NCBI GenBank assembly: GCA_002493625.1
Contig: DKZK01000042.1
Location: forward strand, 1-30,939
Direction: 5' to 3'
DNA from: Lachnospiraceae bacterium UBA7076
GTDB lineage: Bacteria; Bacillota; Clostridia; Lachnospirales; Lachnospiraceae
DNA length: 30,939 nucleotides
The notes beneath the pieces are model-generated. The model was not told the origin of the DNA and made no database searches. It was given only the letters and a program-made list of their open reading frames with translations. Made by a program: the position numbers and the translations under genes. The number at the start of each line of letters is the position of its first letter. The first letter of the stretch is position 1. Positions 1-7,557 of the stretch are shown one piece after another.

Positions 1-23
1 GCAGACGGAGCCCTGAGGACAAT

Positions 24-72
24 GACGTAACGGTACTAAGGTGTCAAAATACACCACCTAAGTACCGACGTC
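24..72 (+). other. Long RNA hairpin of unidentified upstream transcript
   Basis: Three stacked helices are visible: GACGT (24-28) with ACGTC (68-72), GGTACT with AGTACC, and GGTGT with ACACC around a CAAAAT loop. A run of seven T follows at 82-88. The element looks like the 3' part of a structured RNA or a bulky terminator belonging to something that starts before the window. I could not match it to a known RNA family from sequence alone. Confidence 0.5.
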
Positions 73-110
73 TTCAAACGATTTTTTTATATTATACCGT
101 AAAAATTCTT

Positions 111-130
111 AGGGCGACAGCTCTTTTTTT
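111..130 (+). terminator. Short intrinsic terminator
   Basis: AGGGC-GACA-GCTCT forms a five-pair stem (one G-U) followed directly by seven or more T residues. It would end the transcript that enters the window from the left and insulate the amidase gene downstream. Confidence 0.6.
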
Positions 131-204
131 GTGTACACACATAATGGGTTAATTGTACATAAATTAACATAACAGACTAAATGTTTAAGAAATGGAGAAA
201 TAAA

Positions 205-1008
205 ATGAACAAAAAGGTTTTTTTAAATGCGGGACATGGAGGAAGCGACTCCGGCGCAGTGAAATATCTTGTGGAAAAGGATGTTAATCTTAAAATGGCA
301 AAGGCGTGCCATGATTACCTTACTGCAAGAAACGTTGATGTTCTGATGGGAAGGGATGCGGATGTTGACCGCACAAGCTCTCAGATAACAAATATGTGCA
401 ATGACTACAATCCTGACTGCGCGGTAGATATACACAATAATGCAGGCGGCGGGGATGGCTTTGAGGTGTATCACTCAATAAATTCAGGCAGCAGGGGAAT
501 CCCTCTTGCAAAGGCGATTGAGGCGGAGGTAATAAAAATCGGTCAGAACAGCCGTGGTCTTAAAAGTCGCAGGGGTGACAACGGCGACTATTATTATTTT
601 ATCCGGCAAATAGCATGTCCGAGTGTTATTTGCGAGGGAGTATTTGTTGACAATAAAGCAGATGCGGCGCAGGCAGATACTGATGAGGAGTGCAGGGCAT
701 TTGGGGAGGCTTATGCAAAAGGAATTTTAAAATTTCTTGGAATATCTGATAGTGAAGCACCCAAGCCAACGCCTGATGAGTCTGAAAAATCGGATGTCCC
801 GGTATCTGAGGGCTATTTAGTAAAAATTACTGCAAATAATCTGAATATACGTGCAGGTGCAGGAACAAATTATAAATATACAGGATCAATAACCGATCAT
901 GGGGTATATACTATAGTTGCGGAGGCAGACGGACCGGGGGCAACAAAGTGGGGAAAGCTTAAGAGTGGCGCAGGCTGGATATCCCTTGATTATACCAGAA
1001 AATTATAA
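205..1008 (+). CDS. N-acetylmuramoyl-L-alanine amidase with SH3b domain
   Basis: Zinc amidase that cuts the bond between MurNAc and L-Ala in peptidoglycan. The N-terminal Amidase_3 domain (about residues 3-180) shows the family metal and catalytic residues: H11 in NAGHGG, E24, H77 in DIHNN and E144 in CEG. A Pro/Glu/Ser-rich linker (about 180-200) leads to a C-terminal SH3b wall-binding domain (about 203-267, with LNIRAGAGTNYK). There is no signal peptide, so as written it would stay cytoplasmic unless released by lysis or a holin; this architecture is typical of phage endolysins. I chose ATG 205 over an in-frame ATG at 181 because GGAG at 194-197 is well placed for 205, giving 267 residues. 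No phage genes flank it, so a domesticated lysin or a housekeeping hydrolase are both possible. Confidence 0.9.
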   Translation: MNKKVFLNAGHGGSDSGAVKYLVEKDVNLKMAKACHDYLTARNVDVLMGRDADVDRTSSQITNMCNDYNPDCAVDIHNNAGGGDGFEVYHSINSGSRGIPLAKAIEAEVIKIGQNSRGLKSRRGDNGDYYYFIRQIACPSVICEGVFVDNKADAAQADTDEECRAFGEAYAKGILKFLGISDSEAPKPTPDESEKSDVPVSEGYLVKITANNLNIRAGAGTNYKYTGSITDHGVYTIVAEADGPGATKWGKLKSGAGWISLDYTRKL

Positions 1009-1160
1009 ATTTCGTATATAAAAACCATAAACAAAAGCCTTGTGTTTTGCTGTCTATAATGGTATCATATAAAGATGCTGGAGTATTATATAATTGCATT
1101 ATCTATGTAAACAATAAAGCTTAGGCTGTTAATATACAATTATTTGCAAGAGGTGGAAAC

Positions 1161-1934
1161 GTGGTAGATGAAAACAGAGTTAAGCTTATGACAAAGCTTA
1201 CGATATATGAAGAAAAGCAAATGCACAAGGCTATTGGCATGAGCAGATTTTATAAAAGGGATTATGTAAGAAGCAACGTGCTTAGAACATGGGTTGCAAC
1301 AACCGTAGTTTACTGGTCGGTTTTTGCAGCGTACATATACATGCACTTTGAGGATGTGCTTGCCAAAATTAATGAATACGATTATTTCGATATAATGTAT
1401 AAGCTGCTTGCAGGGTACGTGTTTTTTTGTGCCGTATATTTTGTCTTTTCGTCGCTTGTGTACGGGTATCGGTATGAGAAGGCAAAGACGGGGCTGGCTG
1501 AGTATAACGGCAATCTGAAAAGACTTATAGCCATAGATTCCGGTGAGGAGCCGATTGTCAAAGTGGTTGATGATAACGCAAGGGTTTCCGGGGAAATGAA
1601 TACGCAGCGTACGGATGCAAATCAAAAGCTAAAGGTAAACAGGATGGAGCTTATGCGTAAGCAGCAAAGGCTTGAGGAAGAAAAGAAGGAACAGGAAATA
1701 ATACAAAATGTCCGTATGCGCAATGAGAGGGTTGCCGCAAAAAATGAAGTTCTTTCAAGGCAGCAGCGGGAGGCTGAGGAGGACAAAAGACGTATAAGGG
1801 AACGTAGACTGCAGCTTGAAAGAGAACAGATGGAAAGACTTAGAAATGAGAGACTGCGAAGAATGCAGGAAATGAATAGACAGAATCATACATTTAATGA
1901 TGAGTCCGATGACGGCGAAGGAGGAAAAATATAA
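1161..1934 (+). CDS. Unknown two-TM protein with coiled-coil tail
   Basis: Not recognised. The protein (257 residues) has a charged N-terminus, two predicted membrane segments (about residues 41-63 and 81-103) separated by a short acidic loop, and a long cytoplasmic tail from about 150 to 245 rich in Arg, Glu, Gln and Lys with the spacing of a coiled coil (for example RQQREAEEDKRRIRERR). It starts with GTG behind AGAGGTGG. The stop codon touches the next gene (start 1935), so the two are surely co-transcribed and probably translationally coupled. Its place at the head of the cdaA-cdaR operon suggests an envelope or c-di-AMP-linked role, but that is inference from position only. Confidence 0.8.
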   Translation: MVDENRVKLMTKLTIYEEKQMHKAIGMSRFYKRDYVRSNVLRTWVATTVVYWSVFAAYIYMHFEDVLAKINEYDYFDIMYKLLAGYVFFCAVYFVFSSLVYGYRYEKAKTGLAEYNGNLKRLIAIDSGEEPIVKVVDDNARVSGEMNTQRTDANQKLKVNRMELMRKQQRLEEEKKEQEIIQNVRMRNERVAAKNEVLSRQQREAEEDKRRIRERRLQLEREQMERLRNERLRRMQEMNRQNHTFNDESDDGEGGKI

Positions 1935-3140
1935 ATGTCCGGTTTATTGACAGTTAGGGATGCCATAAGAGATTTTTTGAGGAAATATGATGAAATAACG
2001 ACACCTTTAATCAGGTTTGTCATAGCTTTAATTGTTTTTAACTGCGTTAATTCCATGTATGGATATTCAGGGTTGTTTGAGAGAGGAATGGTTTTATTTC
2101 TGCTTGCCGTTATATCTGCATTAGTTTCGGATATAGTTGTGGTGCTTATTGCAGGAGCAGTTATGTGCGTAAATGCGTTTTCTGTTTCTTTAGAAGTGGG
2201 AGTGCTGTTTCTGCTTATGTTTATATTGATATATTGTATGTACATGAGAATGTTTCCGGAATGCAGCTGGATTTTAATACTTGTCCCTGTGATGTATGTG
2301 TTAAACCTTCAGTATGCCGCACCATTAATTGTTGCAATATTTGTAGGCATTACGGGAGCGGTTCCGGCAGCATTTGGCATACTGCTGTATTATTTTTCAA
2401 CATATGTAAAAGAGGTTTATGATATTTTGAATGCGGCTGTTGTTGATGAAGAATTTCAGGCATTCACGTATATTGTGAAAGGAATTACAAAGAATAAGGA
2501 AATGATTGTTGCGGCAATCGTTTTTGCAATCGTGATTGTTATTACAAATACAATACATAGACTGTCATTTGATTATTCATGGTATGTTGCCATAGGTGTA
2601 GGCGCGGTATGCAATATTATATTCTTTATAATTTGCGGTTCAATGCTTGATGTGAGTGTCGGAGGCGGCGCTGTGGTAATGGGCTCAATTGTGGGCGCTT
2701 TGGTTGCACTTGTAATTCAGGTATGCAAAAGTGTTGCTGATTATTCCAAAAAGGAAAGCGTTCAGTTTGAGGATGATGAATACTATTATTATGTGAAGGC
2801 AATACCAAAGCTTGGAATGCCTGCAAAAAATAAAAATGTTAAGACAATCACGGAAAAAGAGGAAACGGTTGCACAGGAGGTAAGAAAAAGGGCACCTTCC
2901 CATCAGGAGTCAAGGACGGGAACAGGCAGACAAAGAATACAGAGTGAGGACAGGACAAGAAGCTCTGCATCATATCAGGCAGGAAGAACAAGTGCAAACA
3001 GAACAAATCCGGTGAGAGCGAATACAGGCTCAGGAAGAACATCTGCCGGCAGAACAAGTACTGCATCGGGCAGGACAGGTACTGTATCAGGCAGGACAAA
3101 TATAAACAGAAGCGATATAAACGAAACGGATAAAGAATAA
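1935..3140 (+). CDS. Unknown polytopic membrane protein with R/S/T/G-rich tail
   Basis: Not recognised. About the first 270 residues are strongly hydrophobic with roughly eight membrane segments. From about residue 300 the chain becomes basic and low-complexity, with repeated short units of the type GRTS, GRTG and NRT. This looks like a disordered tail that could bind acidic lipid or nucleic acid, or serve in protein contacts. It follows the previous ORF without a gap, and GGAGG lies 13 to 9 bases before the ATG. It precedes cdaA by 37 nt. The tail repeats are degenerate at DNA level, so they are protein composition bias and not a recombination repeat. Confidence 0.8.
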   Translation: MSGLLTVRDAIRDFLRKYDEITTPLIRFVIALIVFNCVNSMYGYSGLFERGMVLFLLAVISALVSDIVVVLIAGAVMCVNAFSVSLEVGVLFLLMFILIYCMYMRMFPECSWILILVPVMYVLNLQYAAPLIVAIFVGITGAVPAAFGILLYYFSTYVKEVYDILNAAVVDEEFQAFTYIVKGITKNKEMIVAAIVFAIVIVITNTIHRLSFDYSWYVAIGVGAVCNIIFFIICGSMLDVSVGGGAVVMGSIVGALVALVIQVCKSVADYSKKESVQFEDDEYYYYVKAIPKLGMPAKNKNVKTITEKEETVAQEVRKRAPSHQESRTGTGRQRIQSEDRTRSSASYQAGRTSANRTNPVRANTGSGRTSAGRTSTASGRTGTVSGRTNINRSDINETDKE

Positions 3141-3177
3141 CTTTTAAGCATAATAGTTTGTTTTTGAGGTGTTATTT

Positions 3178-4062
3178 TTGAAAAAAATATTGGCTGATAT
3201 AATTTCACATTTTGACTGGTTGTTCCTGCCAAAGATAACCTTTGCAGATATATTGGAGATTATTATACTTTCATATTTAATATATCATATTATCCTTTGG
3301 TTTAAAAACACAAGAGCATGGACATTGCTTAAGGGCATTGCCGTACTTTTAATTCTCATGTCCATATCATATGTGTTTAAGCTGAATACACTTATGTGGA
3401 TATTCAAAAATACAATAAATGTCGGAATATTAGCGGTTATTATACTGTTTCAGCCGGAGCTTCGCCGTGCCCTTGAGGAGCTTGGAAGAAAAAAAATATT
3501 AGCAGACGTAATTATAAGGGACGATAAAAATGTAAAGAACGATAAGCTCAGTGCCGAGGCAATTCAGGAGCTTGTAGCGGCATCTATTGAGATGAGTAAA
3601 AATAAGACAGGCGCGCTTATTGTTGTGGAGCAGGATGTTGCCCTTGGAGAGTATATAAGTACGGGAATAAATATTGATGCTGCAATTTCAAAGCAGCTTA
3701 TCGTAAACATATTTGAGCATAATACTCCGCTTCATGACGGCGCGGTTATCATACGGAACAACAGAATAATTGCGGCTACATGTTATCTTCCGCTTACGGG
3801 AAGGTCGGATTTAAATAAGGACTTGGGAACGAGACACCGCGCGGCGGTGGGTATAAGTGAGGTTTCCGACAGTATCACAATTATTGTATCTGAGGAGACC
3901 GGTGCAATATCGGTTGCACAGGGAGGTGCGCTTACAAGCAATTTGGATCCTGAGACACTTAGAAAGCAGTTTACTTCTCTCCAAAATAAGGCGAAAGAAT
4001 CAAGACGCCAGAAAAGGAGAAAAAAAGGAGGGAAGAAGAATGAAAAAAAAGCTGTTAAATAA
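3178..4062 (+). CDS. cdaA: Diadenylate cyclase CdaA (membrane c-di-AMP synthase)
   Basis: Condenses two ATP into cyclic di-AMP, the second messenger that controls potassium and osmolyte uptake and wall stress in Firmicutes. Three N-terminal membrane segments (about 22-42, 50-68, 77-92) are followed by the DisA_N catalytic domain (about 95-265) with its two hallmark motifs, DGA (187-189, LHDGAVII) and RHR (219-221, GTRHRAAVGISE). The C-terminus is Lys/Arg-rich. I place the start at TTG 3178 because GAGG at 3166-3169 is eight bases upstream; a GTG at 3169 is in frame but overlaps that ribosome site. The length (294 residues) fits the family. It overlaps cdaR by 23 nt, the conserved arrangement. 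Confidence 0.97.
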   Translation: MKKILADIISHFDWLFLPKITFADILEIIILSYLIYHIILWFKNTRAWTLLKGIAVLLILMSISYVFKLNTLMWIFKNTINVGILAVIILFQPELRRALEELGRKKILADVIIRDDKNVKNDKLSAEAIQELVAASIEMSKNKTGALIVVEQDVALGEYISTGINIDAAISKQLIVNIFEHNTPLHDGAVIIRNNRIIAATCYLPLTGRSDLNKDLGTRHRAAVGISEVSDSITIIVSEETGAISVAQGGALTSNLDPETLRKQFTSLQNKAKESRRQKRRKKGGKKNEKKAVK

Positions 4063-5269
4063 TATTAGCTTAAAAATAATTTCAATTATTCTTGCCATTG
4101 TTTTCTGGCTTGTTGTTATGAATGTATCCGATTATTCAATGACTGTCAAAATAGAGGATATTCCCGTTCAGCAGCTGAACGGTGAGGTGCTTGAGGAATT
4201 GGATCAGGTATATGATGTTGCAAGCGGCGATACGGTTGATATTATTGTCAGAGGCAGAAGGTCGGTGGTAAGTAAGCTTGGAAAGGATGATTTTACCGCT
4301 ACTGCCGATTTATCGTCCATGTCAATAACCAATACGGTTCAGATTTTTGTGACGCCAAAATTAAGCTCGCTGAATGATGAAATTTCAATAAGCTATGTAG
4401 ACAATACTATGAAGCTTAATCTGGAGGATAAGGTTGTAACCCAGTTCCCGATTAAAGTAAAAACGGTTGGAGAACCCGCCGATGGGTATGCGGTGGGAGA
4501 CATAGAGGTAAGACCGAATATTGTCAATGTTGAGGGACCGAAAAGCGCTGTTAATAAAATAACGGAGATAAGAGCAACCGTAAATGTTTCCGGATTTAGT
4601 ACTTCATGTGAAAGAGAAACCTTGATTGAGCTTTATGATGCTTACGGCGAGGTCATACACAATGATAAGCTTTCTGTAAGCCAGAATAATGTTAAGCTGA
4701 ATATAAGCCTTTATCCGGTAAAAAATGTGGCGGTTCATGTTTCAACGATAGGCACTGCCGGAACAGGATATGATGTGGCGCAGGTTGTTTACCAGCCGCA
4801 GACGCTTCAGATTGCAGGTCCAAAGGAAAAAATTGATAAGATTGCTTCCATTGAGATTGATGACCTGTCGGTAAGTGGTCTTACGGAAAATTTTGAAACA
4901 ATGATAAATGTAAATGATTATCTGCCGGAGGATGTTTTTGTTGTCGGAGAAAATAAAGACATTGCGGTAAGCGTTACAATTGAAAAGTTGGAAAGTGTCA
5001 CATATGACATAAATGTCAGGGACATTACCCTTACGGGCAGGAATAACAAATATACATATGAGATTGTTGTTCCTGACGGATATAAGGTGACAGCGTCAGG
5101 ACTGGAGGATGCCATGGACGGGCTTGACATTTCGGCAGTAAAGCCGGGCATAAATTGCGCTGAGCTGTCCTTAGGTACAAATAACAATGTCACGCTTGTA
5201 CTTAAGGAAATTGACGGGATTACATATGAGACAAGCGGAACAATAACAGTGATAGTCAAGGAAAAGTAG
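4040..5269 (+). CDS. cdaR: CdaR, YbbR-repeat regulator of CdaA
   Basis: Extracytoplasmic partner of CdaA. One N-terminal membrane anchor (about residues 10-28, ISLKIISIILAIVFWLVVM) is followed by a series of YbbR beta domains of roughly 80 residues each, recognisable by recurring VEGPKSAVNKI, IAGPKEKIDKI and similar elements. In Bacilli CdaR binds CdaA and modulates its activity. The start is ATG 4040 behind AAGGAGG (4026-4032), inside the end of cdaA, so translation is coupled. The gene that usually follows in Bacilli, glmM, is absent here and replaced by a Sir2 gene eight bases downstream. Confidence 0.95.
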   Translation: MKKKLLNNISLKIISIILAIVFWLVVMNVSDYSMTVKIEDIPVQQLNGEVLEELDQVYDVASGDTVDIIVRGRRSVVSKLGKDDFTATADLSSMSITNTVQIFVTPKLSSLNDEISISYVDNTMKLNLEDKVVTQFPIKVKTVGEPADGYAVGDIEVRPNIVNVEGPKSAVNKITEIRATVNVSGFSTSCERETLIELYDAYGEVIHNDKLSVSQNNVKLNISLYPVKNVAVHVSTIGTAGTGYDVAQVVYQPQTLQIAGPKEKIDKIASIEIDDLSVSGLTENFETMINVNDYLPEDVFVVGENKDIAVSVTIEKLESVTYDINVRDITLTGRNNKYTYEIVVPDGYKVTASGLEDAMDGLDISAVKPGINCAELSLGTNNNVTLVLKEIDGITYETSGTITVIVKEK

Positions 5270-5277
5270 GTGATGGT

Positions 5278-5988
5278 ATGATTGAAAAGCTTAAACGTGC
5301 GGTTGAAGAATGCAGCTATATAGTTTTTTTCGGCGGGGCAGGGGTTTCCACTGAGAGCGGAATACCGGATTTCAGAAGCGTTGACGGTCTGTATAATCAA
5401 AAGTACAAGTATCCGCCTGAAACTATTATAAGTCACTCCTTTTATATGAGGAATCCGGAAGAATTTTACGAGTTTTACAAGGATAAAATGCTTTTTTTGG
5501 ACGCAAAGCCAAATGCGGCGCACTTAAAGCTGGCGGAGCTTGAAAAAAACGGAAAGCTTAAGGCTGTGGTTACGCAGAATATAGACGGGCTGCACCAGGC
5601 GGCAGGCAGTAAGGAGGTGCTTGAGCTGCACGGCTCCGTACACAGAAATTACTGCACAAAATGCGGAAAATTTTTTGACCTTGAATATATAGTAAAATCT
5701 GAAGGCGTGCCAAAATGTGATGAATGTAACGGCATAGTAAAGCCTGACGTTGTTCTTTATGAGGAGGGGCTTGACCAGAGCACCATTGCAAGAACCGTGG
5801 AGCATATATCCCATGCAGATATGCTTATTATAGGCGGAACATCGCTTGCGGTATATCCGGCAGCGGGGCTTATCGATTATTTCAAGGGAAAATACCTTGT
5901 AGTAATCAATATGGCGCCTACGGCAAGGGACGTGCATGCGGATATACTTATAAAAGATAAAATAGGACAGGTATTTTCACAACTGTAG
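5278..5988 (+). CDS. cobB: NAD-dependent protein deacylase, Sir2 family
   Basis: Removes acyl groups from lysines using NAD+, giving nicotinamide and O-acyl-ADP-ribose. Family motifs are complete: GAGVSTESGIPDFR (20-33) for NAD binding, TQNIDG (99-104), catalytic H118 in LHGS, and a zinc ribbon of C126, C129, C147 and C150. Length 236 residues, normal for bacterial sirtuins. The start ATG lies nine bases after the cdaR stop, with AGGTGA overlapping that stop, so it belongs to the cda operon. A terminator follows at 6001. Substrate class (acetyl or longer acyl) cannot be told from what is visible. Confidence 0.95.
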   Translation: MIEKLKRAVEECSYIVFFGGAGVSTESGIPDFRSVDGLYNQKYKYPPETIISHSFYMRNPEEFYEFYKDKMLFLDAKPNAAHLKLAELEKNGKLKAVVTQNIDGLHQAAGSKEVLELHGSVHRNYCTKCGKFFDLEYIVKSEGVPKCDECNGIVKPDVVLYEEGLDQSTIARTVEHISHADMLIIGGTSLAVYPAAGLIDYFKGKYLVVINMAPTARDVHADILIKDKIGQVFSQL

Positions 5989-6000
5989 ATTGAAATAAAA

Positions 6001-6045
6001 ACAGGAGCTGTTGCACTGAAGTGCAGGCTTCTGTTTTTTATTTTT
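6001..6045 (+). terminator. Intrinsic terminator of the cda-sir2 operon
   Basis: ACAG-G-AGC pairs with GCT-T-CTGT, and an inner GCAC/GTGC helix closes a TGAA tetraloop. The stem is followed by a T-rich run with one A. It lies 12 nt after the sirtuin stop codon. Confidence 0.85.
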
Positions 6046-6111
6046 GCGAGCAACAATCCAGGTGACTGCTTGCGGCGGGGTCTTTAAGTTGTAAAAAATT
6101 TGAAAATTAAG

Positions 6112-6140
6112 TTGACATTTCCTCATGACTGTATTATTAT
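6112..6140 (+). promoter_or_regulatory. Sigma-A promoter of the ytrA-type operon
   Basis: TTGACA (6112-6117), 17-bp spacer, TATTAT (6135-6140). The transcript would start near 6147 and carry a leader of about 150 nt before the first gene. Confidence 0.85.
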
Positions 6141-6145
6141 ACTAT

Positions 6146-6165
6146 TGTACTAAGCAAATAATACA
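6146..6165 (+). promoter_or_regulatory. Likely operator for the GntR/YtrA repressor
   Basis: TGTACTA-N6-TAATACA is a seven-base dyad with one mismatch placed directly after the -10 box, over the predicted start of transcription. YtrA-subfamily GntR repressors autoregulate through such dyads, and the operon encodes one 280 bp downstream. Binding by this protein is inference. Confidence 0.6.
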
Positions 6166-6221
6166 CTGTTTGATGATATTCTGTGCCTGGCTGCACCGGT
6201 AGCGTCAGTCCATAGAGTTTT

Positions 6222-6279
6222 CGATTTACGAGGTAAATCGGAACAGATGCCGAAGGTAAATCCGGAATGGCTGATGTTC
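6222..6279 (+). promoter_or_regulatory. Leader RNA element, copy 1 of a shared 40-nt motif
   Basis: A hairpin CGATTTAC-GAG-GTAAATCG (6222-6240) abuts a 40-nt element (6240-6279) that starts GGAACA and ends GGCTGATGTTC. The same element occurs before clpB at 8547-8586 without gaps. Within it GAACA pairs with TGTTC, and GCC pairs with GGC across a GAT/TGA internal loop that could form tandem G-A pairs. The element ends 10 nt before the ribosome site AGGAGG. I cannot assign it to a known riboswitch. Confidence 0.6.
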
Positions 6280-6300
6280 AAACAAAAAGGAGGATGAGAT

Positions 6301-6423
6301 ATGGAAAAAGATAAAAAAGGCTGTTTTAATAAGATTTTAACTGTAATAGTCTTAGTGATTGGTTTTGCTTTTGTGAAACGCATGATTGAGATTGGGCAAG
6401 CAGAAAAAAAGGAGGTAAAATAA
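6301..6423 (+). CDS. Small single-TM peptide, 40 residues
   Basis: First gene of the ytrA-type operon. It starts with ATG behind AAGGAGG with good spacing and encodes a Lys-rich N-terminus (MEKDKKGCFNK), one membrane segment (about residues 11-25, ILTVIVLVIGFAFVK) and a charged C-terminus. Its TAA stop overlaps the ATG of the repressor gene (TAATG, 6421-6425), so the repressor is translationally coupled to it. The protein family is unknown. It may be a subunit or modulator of the ABC transporter downstream; it could also be only a coupling ORF. Coding status rests on the ribosome site, the overlap and the clean membrane segment. Confidence 0.75.
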   Translation: MEKDKKGCFNKILTVIVLVIGFAFVKRMIEIGQAEKKEVK

Positions 6424-6812
6424 TGTCATGGAAGTTTACAAGTGATGCACCCATATATATTCAGATTATGGATGAAATTAAGCTGAGAATAGCCAGAGGA
6501 AAGCTTAAGGCTGGGGATAAGGTGCCATCGGTCAGGGAGCTTGCCGTTATTGCAGGCGTAAATCCGAACACAATGCAAAAGGCGTTATCAGAGCTGGAAC
6601 GGGAGGGAGTTCTTTACAGTCAGAGAACATCAGGCAGGTTTGTTTCGGACATATCCACTTATGATACGGATATGAAAAGAGACGTAGGAAAAAAATATAT
6701 AAAGATTTATGTTGATGAAATGCGGCTGCTTGGCTATGATGATGATGAGCTTGTGGAGGCTGTAAAGCAGTATATTGAAGAAAGTGAACAGCTTTCAGAG
6801 CCCGTCATATAG
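6423..6812 (+). CDS. GntR-family regulator, YtrA subfamily
   Basis: Winged-helix repressor of 129 residues. The N-terminal GntR domain (about residues 3-72) is clear, with PIYIQIMDEIKLRIARGKL, GDKVPSVRELA and NPNTMQKALSELEREG. The short C-terminal part, about 55 residues, lacks a large ligand domain, which is the mark of the YtrA subfamily. Members of that group usually control an adjacent ABC transporter and respond to envelope-active compounds. The ribosome site AAGGAGG lies in the end of the preceding small gene. The likely operator is the dyad at 6146-6165. Confidence 0.93.
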   Translation: MSWKFTSDAPIYIQIMDEIKLRIARGKLKAGDKVPSVRELAVIAGVNPNTMQKALSELEREGVLYSQRTSGRFVSDISTYDTDMKRDVGKKYIKIYVDEMRLLGYDDDELVEAVKQYIEESEQLSEPVI

Positions 6813-6855
6813 CGGCTTTTAAAAGAGATGTTTCAAATTGGGAAGGAGAGAAAAA

Positions 6856-7557
6856 ATGAGTGATTTAGTTCAGATTGAACATGTGATTAAGCACTATGGT
6901 ATGAATAAGATTATATTTCAGGATTTAAACTTAAATATTGTAAGCGGTAAGATAATCGGACTGCTTGGACCGAACGGAAGCGGAAAGACAACGCTTATAA
7001 AGCTGCTGTCGGGTCTGCTTTCTCCGGCTCAGGGAACGATACTGATAGATGGGAAGGCGATAGGACCTGAGACAAAAGCCGTTGTGTCCTACCTTCCGGA
7101 GAGAACATATTTCAATGAGAGCCTTAAGGTGAGAAATCTCGTAAATATGTTTAAGGATTTTTATGCTGATTTTGATGAGGAACGAGCATATAAAATGATG
7201 TCGCTTTTAAATATTGATCCTGAAATTGTGCTGAAGAAACTTTCAAAGGGTAATAAGGAAAAGGTGCAGCTTATTATGGTTATGAGCAGAAGGGCGAAGC
7301 TGTATCTTTTGGATGAGCCTATTGCAGGCGTTGACCCTGCCGCGAGGGATTACATTTTAAATACCATACTTACAAATTATGACCCAAATGCTTCGATAAT
7401 TTTGTCAACCCATCTTATATATGATATTGAAAATATACTGGATGAAATTATTTTCTTAAAAAACGGTGAAATTGTATGTCATAAGGATGCAGACGAGCTT
7501 AGGGCAGAAAAGGGGATGTCTGTAGACGAAATATTCAGGGAGGTGTTCAGATGTTAG
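6856..7557 (+). CDS. ABC transporter ATP-binding protein (YtrB-like)
   Basis: ATPase subunit of 233 residues. Walker A is GPNGSGKTT (38-46), the signature is degenerate (LSKGNK, 129-134), Walker B is LYLLDEPIAGVD (149-160), and the switch His is in STH. The start is ATG 6856, behind AAGGAGAG at 6843-6850; an upstream in-frame start at 6838 would include that site. The degenerate signature and the pairing with a six-TM permease that overlaps by 7 nt fit the YtrB/CcmA-like exporters found beside YtrA regulators. Substrate unknown; a role in response to wall-active antibiotics is inferred from the family. Confidence 0.93.
   Translation: MSDLVQIEHVIKHYGMNKIIFQDLNLNIVSGKIIGLLGPNGSGKTTLIKLLSGLLSPAQGTILIDGKAIGPETKAVVSYLPERTYFNESLKVRNLVNMFKDFYADFDEERAYKMMSLLNIDPEIVLKKLSKGNKEKVQLIMVMSRRAKLYLLDEPIAGVDPAARDYILNTILTNYDPNASIILSTHLIYDIENILDEIIFLKNGEIVCHKDADELRAEKGMSVDEIFREVFRC

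Noticed and set aside
2880..3125. Tandem DNA repeat in the tail of the 401-residue membrane protein
   Set aside because: The repeats are short and degenerate and follow codon-level bias for Arg, Thr, Ser and Gly. They are better described as a low-complexity protein tail.
3169..3180. GTG 3169 as the start of cdaA
   Set aside because: The GTG overlaps the only plausible Shine-Dalgarno sequence (GAGGTG); TTG 3178 is correctly spaced from it.
6240..6279. Glycine riboswitch, suggested by GCCGAAGG
   Set aside because: The rest of the glycine consensus (paired GGAGA/CTCT helices and a GGCAAAAGGAC tail) is missing, and the second copy reads GTCGAAGG.
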